The translations under genes were made by a program, and so were the position numbers. From Erysipelothrix sp. (GTDB taxonomy: Bacteria; Bacillota_I; Bacilli_A; Erysipelotrichales; Erysipelotrichaceae): 5,333 nt of DNA. Location of the stretch: the NCBI GenBank assembly GCA_012512495.1, contig JAAZEC010000129.1, positions 1 to 5,333 on the forward strand, read 5' to 3'. The notes under the pieces were generated by a model. That model made no database searches. It saw nothing but the letters and a program-made list of their open reading frames with translations, and had not been told where the DNA came from. Positions 1 to 4,845 of the stretch are shown here, piece after piece; positions within the stretch are counted from its first letter, which is position 1, and each line of letters begins with the position of its first letter.

Positions 1-1
1 G

Positions 2-457
2 ACACGGGAGGAGAATGATGTCTTCCGGGATGTTAGTGGTGATCGACTCCGGGAATGGCTAGGGATCGATGAGGAAACTTTCTATACGCCACAGAATTTC
101 GCGGTGCTGCCCATGGATTTCTATTTTCCTGGTAAGGGGAAAACAGGGGACTTACCACCGAGGAAGGATTTCGCGAGTCGGTGGCATCCACTTCTTTTGA
201 ATGAAATGAAACAGATTCAATTGATTATTTTAGTAGGGTCTTACGCACAGAAGTATTACCTCAAAGATAATATGAAGAGTAATTTAACCCAGACCGTCAA
301 GTCTTTTGGTGAGTACTTACCAAAGTATTTTCCGTTGGTGCATCCTTCTCCGTTGAATCGGCGCTGGGAGGCGAAGAATCCTTGGTTTAATGAAGAGGTG
401 TTACCGGTACTGAAGCATAGAGTCCATAAAATTCTTGAGGGAGAGATAAAAAGATAG
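2..457 (+). CDS. Uracil-DNA glycosylase family protein, 5'-truncated by window edge
   Basis: The frame is open from base 2 to the TAG at 455-457, giving 151 visible residues. A GTG at 104 is internal, because homologous sequence continues upstream of it. Visible blocks are DVSGDRLREWLG near the start, then LPMDFYFPG, GDLPPR, a WHPLLL segment, the hydrophobic strand LIILVGSYAQ, and near the end HPSPLN followed by NPWF. The HPSP block corresponds to the C-terminal His-containing loop of the UDG superfamily. From memory, the family is about 190 residues, so roughly 40 residues, including the first uracil-recognition motif, lie off the left edge. The expected role is removal of uracil or a similar damaged base from DNA in the cytoplasm, although activity has not been shown for every member of this subfamily. 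It has no functional link to the sugar genes and no clear terminator follows it, so read-through into the regulator is possible. Confidence 0.8.
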   Translation, partial: TREENDVFRDVSGDRLREWLGIDEETFYTPQNFAVLPMDFYFPGKGKTGDLPPRKDFASRWHPLLLNEMKQIQLIILVGSYAQKYYLKDNMKSNLTQTVKSFGEYLPKYFPLVHPSPLNRRWEAKNPWFNEEVLPVLKHRVHKILEGEIKR

Positions 458-463
458 GCTAAT

Positions 464-481
464 AATTTATTGGAATCTATT
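464..481. promoter_or_regulatory. Candidate operator O1 upstream of the GntR regulator gene
   Basis: This is the imperfect dyad AATTTATT-GG-AATCTATT. Its half-sites agree at 6 of 8 positions. The 10-mer ATAATTTATT at 462-471 is identical to 2617-2626 in candidate operator O2. AATAATTTATTGG (461-473) matches the reverse complement of 2701-2713 in O3 at 12 of 13 positions. The dyad ends on the first base of the regulator's -35 hexamer. I infer a binding site for the regulator's own product (autoregulation). It is the weakest of the three dyads by internal symmetry. Confidence 0.45.
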
Positions 482-509
482 TTACTGAGAGCGTCAAATG
501 GTTTATACT
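481..509 (+). promoter_or_regulatory. Promoter of the GntR regulator gene
   Basis: A -35 TTTACT (481-486) and a -10 TATACT (504-509) are separated by exactly 17 bp. They match 4/6 and 5/6 of the sigma-A consensus. The predicted start is near 516, which gives a leader of about 20 nt before the ATG at 536. This placement also supports 536 rather than the upstream TTG at 470 as the translation start, because the TTG lies before the predicted transcription start. Confidence 0.6.
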
Positions 510-535
510 ATTCGTGTGAAATAACAAGGAGGCTT

Positions 536-1240
536 ATGTCAAAATATAAAGAAATAGCGAAAAGCATTGAAGAAAAAATCATGAATGGCCTCTACGACGA
601 TACGGGTAAACTGCCTACCGAAGATGTACTCATTAAGGAGTATCAATCCTCCCGCAACACCATTCGTAATGCGATTAATCATTTGATGAGGCTGGGCCTT
701 GTCGTGTCCATTCAAGGTTCAGGTGTGTTTCTTCGTAAGGGCGATAGCGAGGGTGCTATTAACCTGGAGAACTTCCATGGTTTAACGACTCAGTTCAAGA
801 ATAAGAGTGTCACGACTAAGGTGATTTCTTTCGAATTGAAGAAAGCGAATGCGAAACTGGTTTCGAAACTGAAGTGTGATCCAGAGACATTAATCTACTA
901 TATCAAGCGGTTACGGTATGTGGATGGCGATCCTTACGTGGTTGAGTACACTTACTATAACTCGGAGGTGATCCCTGGGATTACTCACGAGGTGGCTACG
1001 ACTTCCATCTTCGCTTACATTCGTAAAGTGTTGAAGTTAGAGATTGGCTATGTTGATATGATTATTAGTGCGGATATCCTCAGTGCTGAGGACGCGGTAT
1101 TGTTAGGACTTGAGGATGGGATGCCATCACTGAAGACGGAGAACGTTGAAATGTTACGGAATGGGAAGATATTTGCTTGTTCAGTGGATGTCCATCACTA
1201 CCGACGGACGAAGTTCTTGAAGCTTTCCAATTACATCTGA
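536..1240 (+). CDS. GntR-family (HutC/UTRA subfamily) transcriptional regulator of the beta-glucoside locus
   Basis: This 234-residue protein has the two-domain layout of the HutC/UTRA group. Residues 1-68 form the GntR winged helix, with an N-terminal KYKEIAKSIEEKI helix, KLPTEDVLIKEY, a recognition segment SRNTIRNAINHL and wing residues GSGVFLRKG. Residues of about 85-230 form the ligand-binding UTRA domain, including KRLRYVDGDPYVVEYTYY and the late strand IFACSVDVHHYR. The ATG at 536 is chosen because AAGGAGG (526-532) lies just ahead of it, although with only 3 nt of spacing, and because the protein then starts where GntR proteins normally start. The open frame extends back to a TTG at 470, but nothing there looks like a ribosome site. 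UTRA regulators in such loci usually bind phosphorylated sugars and repress catabolic genes. I infer that this one senses a 6-phospho-beta-disaccharide or product and controls both the GH4 gene and the PTS operon, as well as its own gene. Confidence 0.88.
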   Translation: MSKYKEIAKSIEEKIMNGLYDDTGKLPTEDVLIKEYQSSRNTIRNAINHLMRLGLVVSIQGSGVFLRKGDSEGAINLENFHGLTTQFKNKSVTTKVISFELKKANAKLVSKLKCDPETLIYYIKRLRYVDGDPYVVEYTYYNSEVIPGITHEVATTSIFAYIRKVLKLEIGYVDMIISADILSAEDAVLLGLEDGMPSLKTENVEMLRNGKIFACSVDVHHYRRTKFLKLSNYI

Positions 1241-1247
1241 GAATAAA

Positions 1248-1279
1248 AAAAACGGGATGGCTTACGCTTTCCCGTTTTT
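1248..1279. terminator. Bidirectional intrinsic terminator between convergent genes
   Basis: AAAAACGGGA (1248-1257) and TCCCGTTTTT (1270-1279) form a perfect 10-bp inverted repeat around a 12-nt loop. The T-run on the right serves the rightward regulator transcript. The A-run on the left (1245-1252) becomes the U-tract for the leftward GH4 transcript, whose stop codon is at 1283-1285. The hairpin starts 8 bp after the regulator stop and ends 4 bp before the GH4 stop, so it is well placed for both genes. Confidence 0.9.
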
Positions 1280-1282
1280 GTA

Positions 1283-2596
1283 TTATCGGTTGAACTGGGG
1301 AAGGTAGCGCTTATGTGCTACCAGCATTTCATCCAAGATGAGGGTTGCTTTCTCTTCAGATTGAACCAAGGGGTTCATGACCATTGCCAGGTAGGCATCT
1401 TGGTACTGGCCGGTGATGGCGGCCTTAGTTGCTTGTTTCTCGAAGGCTTTCATCTGTTGAATGATGCCTAGAGCTCCAGGGTTAAGGTCTGGCATTGTTA
1501 AGGGGATGGGACCATCCTTGGTAATGAGGCAGGAGATCTCAACGACATCCTCGGGATTGATGCCATGAAGGGCGCCGTGGCTGGGCGTGTTCACGACTTG
1601 AACATCTCTGGTATCATTGTAGATGGAGTCCATGAGGTTACAGGCAGCGTCCGAGTAGTAGGCGCCACCACGAAGTTCGAGTTCCTTGGGTTTGATGTCA
1701 AGGTTGGTATCTTCGTATTGTTTGAAGAGTTCCTTCTCTAGTTTCATGACTACTTGAGCCCGGGTGGTGTTGGTTTTCATTTGTTCCTGTTGTGCCTGTA
1801 ACATCTCGTCTTTTTGGTAGTAATACCTGAGGTAGGAACAAGGGATGTAGCCGAGGGCTTCGAGGAAGGCTTGTGACCAGGGGATGTCGACGACGTTCTT
1901 CATGCCGAGTCCGCTCGTGTTCGCGTAGCGCTTGAGGAGATCTTGGGTGATGTTCTTGCCGTCGAGGGTGGCGTTGATGCCGAAGACGAGGTGGTTGAGT
2001 CCGGCCATGTCGATGTGGATGCGTGAGAGATCGACGTCCATGAGACTGGCGGCTTCTACGTGCATGCCATAGGGTAGGTTACAGACGCCGATGAAACGTT
2101 TCCATGAGGTGTATTCATGGATGGCTTGGGTCACGATGCCGGCCGGGTTGGTGAAGTTAATGATCCAGGCTTCTGGGCAGAGTTCTTCACAGTCTTTAAT
2201 GATGTCCATGATGACGGGGATGGTGCGTAGGGCTTTGAAGAGTCCGCCGGGTCCGTTGGTCTCTTGGCCAATGACGCCGTACTTGGCGGGGATGGCCTCG
2301 TCTAGTGAGCGGGCTTCGAGTCCACCGACTCTTAGTTGAGTGGTGACGAAGTGGGCGTCTTTGAGGGCTTCGCGACGATTGAGTGTTGAATAGACCTGTA
2401 CGGGTAGTCCTGCTTTCTTGAATTGTCGCTTGGCGAGTTGGGTAATGATATTGAGTTTATCTTGGCCTTCTTCGATGTCTACGAGCCATAGCTCAGTGCA
2501 GGGAAAACTATCGTAGCGCTTAATGAGCCCTTCGATGAGTTCGGGTGTGTAGGATGAGCCACCGCCTAGGGTGACGACTTTTAAATGTGTGTTCAT
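1283..2596 (-). CDS. 6-phospho-beta-glucosidase, glycoside hydrolase family 4 (NAD+- and metal-dependent)
   Basis: This is a full-length 437-residue GH4 enzyme, the usual size for the family. The N-terminal Rossmann loop LGGGSSYTPEL (10-20) binds NAD. Other family blocks are ETNGPGGLF (112-120), INFTNPAG (146-153), the metal-site GVCNLP with C172 and N173, GLNH with H202, PCSYLRYYY (252-260), which should hold the catalytic tyrosine, and LRGGAYYSDAA (308-318). Asn after the metal-binding Cys, rather than the Asp of GlvA-type enzymes, points to beta- rather than alpha-6-phosphoglucosides. The enzyme would cleave cellobiose-6-phosphate or a similar beta-glycoside in the cytoplasm by the GH4 oxidation-elimination mechanism. 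A chitobiose-6-phosphate (ChbF-like) substrate cannot be excluded. The ATG at 2596 has GGAGGT (complement of 2602-2607) 5 nt upstream. The gene is divergent from the PTS operon and convergent with the regulator gene. Confidence 0.93.
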   Translation of the reverse strand: MNTHLKVVTLGGGSSYTPELIEGLIKRYDSFPCTELWLVDIEEGQDKLNIITQLAKRQFKKAGLPVQVYSTLNRREALKDAHFVTTQLRVGGLEARSLDEAIPAKYGVIGQETNGPGGLFKALRTIPVIMDIIKDCEELCPEAWIINFTNPAGIVTQAIHEYTSWKRFIGVCNLPYGMHVEAASLMDVDLSRIHIDMAGLNHLVFGINATLDGKNITQDLLKRYANTSGLGMKNVVDIPWSQAFLEALGYIPCSYLRYYYQKDEMLQAQQEQMKTNTTRAQVVMKLEKELFKQYEDTNLDIKPKELELRGGAYYSDAACNLMDSIYNDTRDVQVVNTPSHGALHGINPEDVVEISCLITKDGPIPLTMPDLNPGALGIIQQMKAFEKQATKAAITGQYQDAYLAMVMNPLVQSEEKATLILDEMLVAHKRYLPQFNR

Positions 2597-2613
2597 GGTG
2601 TACCTCCATGTTA

Positions 2614-2642
2614 ATTATAATTTATTCTAATGAATTTAACAA
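2614..2642 (-). promoter_or_regulatory. Promoter of the GH4 gene (leftward)
   Basis: On the minus strand, -35 TTGTTA (complement of 2637-2642) and a perfect -10 TATAAT (complement of 2614-2619) are separated by 17 bp. The predicted start is near 2607-2609, which leaves a leader of only about 11-13 nt that is essentially the Shine-Dalgarno site. The spacer is occupied by candidate operator O2. Confidence 0.7.
2619..2636. promoter_or_regulatory. Candidate operator O2 in the GH4 promoter spacer
   Basis: The dyad AATTTATT-CT-AATGAATT has half-sites that agree at 7 of 8 positions, the best symmetry of the three proposed operators. It lies between the -35 and -10 of the leftward promoter, overlapping the -10 by one base. 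It also sits 13 bp upstream of the rightward -35 (2650). A repressor bound here would block RNA polymerase at the GH4 promoter. The link to the neighbouring GntR/UTRA regulator is inferred from proximity and from the related dyads at O1 and O3. Confidence 0.55.
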
Positions 2643-2649
2643 GAAAGGG

Positions 2650-2678
2650 TTTACAAACGTTTTCTTTCTGCGTATAAT
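2650..2678 (+). promoter_or_regulatory. Promoter of the PTS operon (rightward)
   Basis: The -35 TTTACA (2650-2655) and perfect -10 TATAAT (2673-2678) have a 17-bp spacer, giving 11 of 12 consensus bases. The predicted start is near 2685, which leaves a leader of about 100 nt before the EIIC start codon. The cre site overlaps the -35 and candidate operator O3 begins about 9 nt after the start, so the promoter looks strong but doubly repressible. Confidence 0.8.
2651..2665 (+). promoter_or_regulatory. Catabolite-responsive element (cre), CcpA binding site
   Basis: TTACAAACGTTTTCT matches the consensus WTGNAANCGNWNNCW at all defined positions except the third (A instead of G). The core AAACGTTT is a perfect palindrome. 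It overlaps five bases of the rightward -35 hexamer and starts 9 bp upstream of the leftward -35. CcpA with HPr-Ser-P bound here would block the PTS promoter when glucose is present and could also affect the GH4 promoter. Confidence 0.7.
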
Positions 2679-2692
2679 GGGGTTGAGCTTAA

Positions 2693-2710
2693 AAGTCATA
2701 CCAATGAATT
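2693..2710. promoter_or_regulatory. Candidate operator O3 just downstream of the PTS operon start
   Basis: The dyad AAGTCATA-CC-AATGAATT agrees at 6 of 8 half-site positions. Its right half is identical to the right half of O2. It would lie at about +9 to +26 of the rightward transcript, a position where a repressor can act as a roadblock. Assignment to the local GntR/UTRA protein is inferred. Confidence 0.45.
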
Positions 2711-2784
2711 ATTTTTCACAAGGGTATTAGGGGGAAGAGATTCATCGACGTGAGTTTTACTCTAAGAAAGAAAGGGAGAATATT

Positions 2785-4101
2785 ATGAATGCTTTTATCA
2801 ATTGGTTAGATCTTCATTTCGTCCCGATTGCTGCCAAGATCGGTAGCCAGAAACATTTAGTTGCGATTCGTGATGCTTTTGCTTCATTGATGCCTATTGT
2901 TTTAGTCGGTGCATTTGCGGTTCTACTAAACAACGTCTTCTTCGTACCATGGTCACTATTAGCTGGCTATATTGGAGAGGGTCACTCATTTATCGTGTGG
3001 GCTTATGCCAACATTGCTCCGCTCTTTGATTATCTCAGTGCGGGAACTCTATCATTGATTTCGCTCTACCTCGTCTTTGCGATTGGTTACCAACGTGCTT
3101 CATCGGAAAACCACGATGCATTGTCGACTGCAGTTATTGCTGCTTCCTCCTTCATTGTTGTTGGAGCTTTAGGAAATGCTGATACGGGTAACTACCTCGA
3201 TGCTAAGGGAATGTTCATTGCCTTGATCGTTGGTCTTATAGCCAGTGGTATCTATATGAAGATCACTGACAATGGCTGGGTTATCAAGCTTCCTGATTCG
3301 GTTCCACCTGCTGTTGGTAAAGGTTTCTCAGCTGTTATTCCTGGCGCATTTGCCATTGGATTCTGGGGAATTGTTGCTTATTGCTTCTCAGCATTTGCTG
3401 GGCAAACATTCTTTGTGTGGTTCCAAACTACAATTGCTAATTCACTCTTAGGCCTATCTCAAGGGATTGGCTCAGTCTTAATTATTTCGTTCTTGGTACC
3501 GTTCCTTTGGTTCTTCGGTCTGCATGGAGCTAACCTATTGGAAGCTGTCTTGAATCCTATCTATGGACAACTTGGTCTTAATAATATCGAGATGTTCTCT
3601 AATGGTGTCAAAACAGTTGGTGATGGACTTTCTGTCTGGGTCCGTGGTTCCTGGGATGCTTACGTTTATCTTGGCGGTTCTGGTGGTACGATTGGTTTAG
3701 TTCTTGCGATTCTGTTCTTCTCGAAAGTTAAACAGGATAAAGAAATTGCTAAGCTATCACTTCCTACGGGAATCTTCATGATTAATGAACCGGTTCTATT
3801 TGGATTACCTGTCGTCTTGAACCCTATTTATTTCATTCCGTTCGTGTTGAATCAACCTATCTTAGCTGGTATTGCTTATGTGGCTACAAGTGTTGGTTTC
3901 GCAGGTCCGATTGTTAACCAAGTTCCTTGGACGACGCCTCCTGTCCTGAATGCGTTCCTCTCGACGAATGGTTCGATTGGTGCGGTTATTATTGCCTTGG
4001 TTAATATCGCGGTTGCCTTCTTGATTTACTTGCCATTTGTTTACATGGGCAATAAACAGGAAGAAAAACGTCTGGCTGCTGAGGCTGGAGTTAACGAATA
4101 G
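2785..4101 (+). CDS. PTS EIIC permease, lactose/cellobiose/chitobiose family
   Basis: This 438-residue polytopic membrane protein is the usual length for stand-alone EIIC proteins of the Lac (cellobiose/chitobiose) PTS family. It starts with the amphipathic MNAFINWLDLHFVPIAAKIG segment typical of CelB/ChbC-type proteins, followed by about ten hydrophobic segments. Diagnostic blocks are WFFGLHGAN (242-250, H247), YLGGSGGTIGL (295-305) and INEPVLFGLPVVLNP (333-347, E335). H247 and E335 correspond to the substrate-site His and Glu described for the Bacillus cereus ChbC structure. It would carry a beta-disaccharide across the membrane while EIIB phosphorylates it. No EIIA or EIIB domain is fused or encoded in the window, so these must lie elsewhere. 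GGGAG (2774-2778) lies 6 nt before the ATG. It is the first gene of the rightward operon. The exact sugar cannot be read; cellobiose or another aryl- or alkyl-beta-glucoside fits the neighbours, with chitobiose as the alternative. Confidence 0.93.
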   Translation: MNAFINWLDLHFVPIAAKIGSQKHLVAIRDAFASLMPIVLVGAFAVLLNNVFFVPWSLLAGYIGEGHSFIVWAYANIAPLFDYLSAGTLSLISLYLVFAIGYQRASSENHDALSTAVIAASSFIVVGALGNADTGNYLDAKGMFIALIVGLIASGIYMKITDNGWVIKLPDSVPPAVGKGFSAVIPGAFAIGFWGIVAYCFSAFAGQTFFVWFQTTIANSLLGLSQGIGSVLIISFLVPFLWFFGLHGANLLEAVLNPIYGQLGLNNIEMFSNGVKTVGDGLSVWVRGSWDAYVYLGGSGGTIGLVLAILFFSKVKQDKEIAKLSLPTGIFMINEPVLFGLPVVLNPIYFIPFVLNQPILAGIAYVATSVGFAGPIVNQVPWTTPPVLNAFLSTNGSIGAVIIALVNIAVAFLIYLPFVYMGNKQEEKRLAAEAGVNE

Positions 4102-4126
4102 GTTTTAGTACATTCATTGAATCTGT

Positions 4127-4159
4127 TAAACGCTGAGGGCTGATAGTCTTCAGCGTTTA
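4127..4159 (+). other. Stable intercistronic hairpin between EIIC and the downstream genes
   Basis: TAAACGCTGA (4127-4136) and TCAGCGTTTA (4150-4159) pair perfectly over 10 bp. Five further inner pairs (4137-4141 with 4145-4149, including two G-U) leave a GAU loop. No T-run follows; the next bases are CTCTCATAAG. It is therefore not a normal intrinsic terminator. It could stabilise the 3' end of the EIIC message, mark an RNA processing point, or cause partial attenuation, giving more EIIC than downstream mRNA. It starts 25 nt after the EIIC stop and ends 18 nt before the next start codon. Confidence 0.7.
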
Positions 4160-4177
4160 CTCTCATAAGAAAGGAAA

Positions 4178-4621
4178 ATGAAAATGATTAAAGTATCTTT
4201 AGTGATGCCCCATAACAATGAAGAAGTTTATGATTTCATCATTAAGCTGTTCACCGATCAATTCAAGATTTCACCTGAGCGCTTGTTGAATCATCGTTAT
4301 CAAACAACGATGAAATACATGAAGTCGTTTATTCCTGTGGAACAGAGGGTGAGCGAGTTGATAGAGAATGAGCGGATTGAGTTTGTGAGTCAGTATGGTG
4401 AACAGATGATCCAATCAACTTATTGGCTTGAGCGCCAGGGTGAAAATAAGACGAAGGTGACCTTGAGTGAGGAGGGTACATCGAATAAGAAGACCATCGA
4501 CCTCAACTATAAGCTGTTTAGTTTTCCGCTTGTTAACTCTTCGGCTAAGAAGAAACTGAAGATGCGTTTATATCAGATTAACCAATCTTTGAAGTCAGCG
4601 AAAGAGGGGGATGTAGAATGA
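4178..4621 (+). CDS. DUF3284-type PTS-associated protein
   Basis: This is a 147-residue soluble protein with no signal peptide or membrane segment. Its size, its N-terminal strand-helix pattern (MIKVSLVMPHNNEEVYDFIIKLF), the KYMKSF segment near residues 46-51, the alternating strands ending in KTKVTLSEEG and the basic C-terminal helix (SSAKKKLKMRLYQINQSLK) resemble the DUF3284 family. This is judged from memory, without a search. Members are common beside cellobiose/beta-glucoside PTS genes in Firmicutes, and their biochemical role is unknown to me. The strand/helix order suggests a START/SRPBCC-like fold, which would imply binding of a small hydrophobic or sugar ligand, but that is only an inference. 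Two starts are possible: ATG 4178 and ATG 4184. AAGGA (4171-4175) is 2 nt from the first and 8 nt from the second, so 4184 may be the true start. Its stop overlaps the next start by 4 nt. Confidence 0.7.
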   Translation: MKMIKVSLVMPHNNEEVYDFIIKLFTDQFKISPERLLNHRYQTTMKYMKSFIPVEQRVSELIENERIEFVSQYGEQMIQSTYWLERQGENKTKVTLSEEGTSNKKTIDLNYKLFSFPLVNSSAKKKLKMRLYQINQSLKSAKEGDVE

Positions 4622-4845
4622 TTATTGTGTTTAGTCCCTTACAGAGGGAGTTTATTAAGCAGCTGTTTGATGCTCAGACCTATGAGGGTGTGAGTTTTGA
4701 ATGGGTGAAACAGGAGGGCATGAAGTTGTTCTTCAGAGTGAATCCGGATGAAGAGTCCGCTGTGAAAGTAGCGAAGAAAGTAATTAAAGCGAGTAAGTAT
4801 GGAGCGTCCCTAAACTTTATGGTGGACTATCAAGCAGATGTTTAG
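4618..4845 (+). CDS. Small uncharacterised protein (75 aa) coupled to the DUF3284-type gene
   Basis: I cannot name this family. It is evidently a real gene: the start overlaps the preceding stop in an ATGA, GAGGGGG (4604-4610) sits 7 nt before the ATG, and its own stop overlaps the start of the GH1 gene by 8 nt. The protein is soluble, with no cysteine, no signal peptide and no membrane helix. The pattern suggests strand MIIVF, helix [14 protein letters not shown], strand VSFEWVKQ, strand MKLFFRV, helix [15 protein letters not shown] and strand SLNFMVDYQ, a beta-alpha-beta-beta-alpha-beta order compatible with a small ferredoxin-like fold. I infer an accessory role with the DUF3284-type protein in uptake or turnover of phospho-beta-glucosides, perhaps as a regulatory or binding subunit. 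There is no direct evidence of function. Confidence 0.75.
   Translation: MIIVFSPLQREFIKQLFDAQTYEGVSFEWVKQEGMKLFFRVNPDEESAVKVAKKVIKASKYGASLNFMVDYQADV

Noticed and set aside
434..466. Alternative promoter TTGAGG ... TAATAA before the regulator
   Set aside because: The spacer is 19 bp and both hexamers are poor; the 17-bp-spaced pair at 481-509 is better and closer to the start codon.
2091..2339. Open frame of 82 codons on the + strand
   Set aside because: It lies wholly antisense to the well-supported GH4 gene, has low-complexity Ser/Met-rich composition, and resembles no family I know.
2752..2762. Small inverted repeat GAGT-TTT-ACTC in the EIIC leader
   Set aside because: The stem is only 4 bp and mostly weak. 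There is no antiterminator-type element or T-run beside it, so a riboswitch or antitermination role is unsupported.
2750..2788. Possible 12-codon leader peptide starting GTG 2750 whose TGA overlaps the EIIC ATG
   Set aside because: The nearest purine-rich site (2729-2734) is 15 nt away, too far for a normal start. The codons coincide with the EIIC ribosome-binding region, and no attenuator-like structure accompanies it.
4111..4127. Fourth copy of the operator-like motif (ATTCATTGAATC region) after the EIIC gene
   Set aside because: Only one half-site matches; the second half fits only with a changed 1-bp centre and several mismatches, and there is no promoter next to it.
4124..4138. cre-like sequence around AAACGC
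   Set aside because: It has four mismatches to the defined consensus positions and is fully explained as the arm of the intercistronic hairpin.
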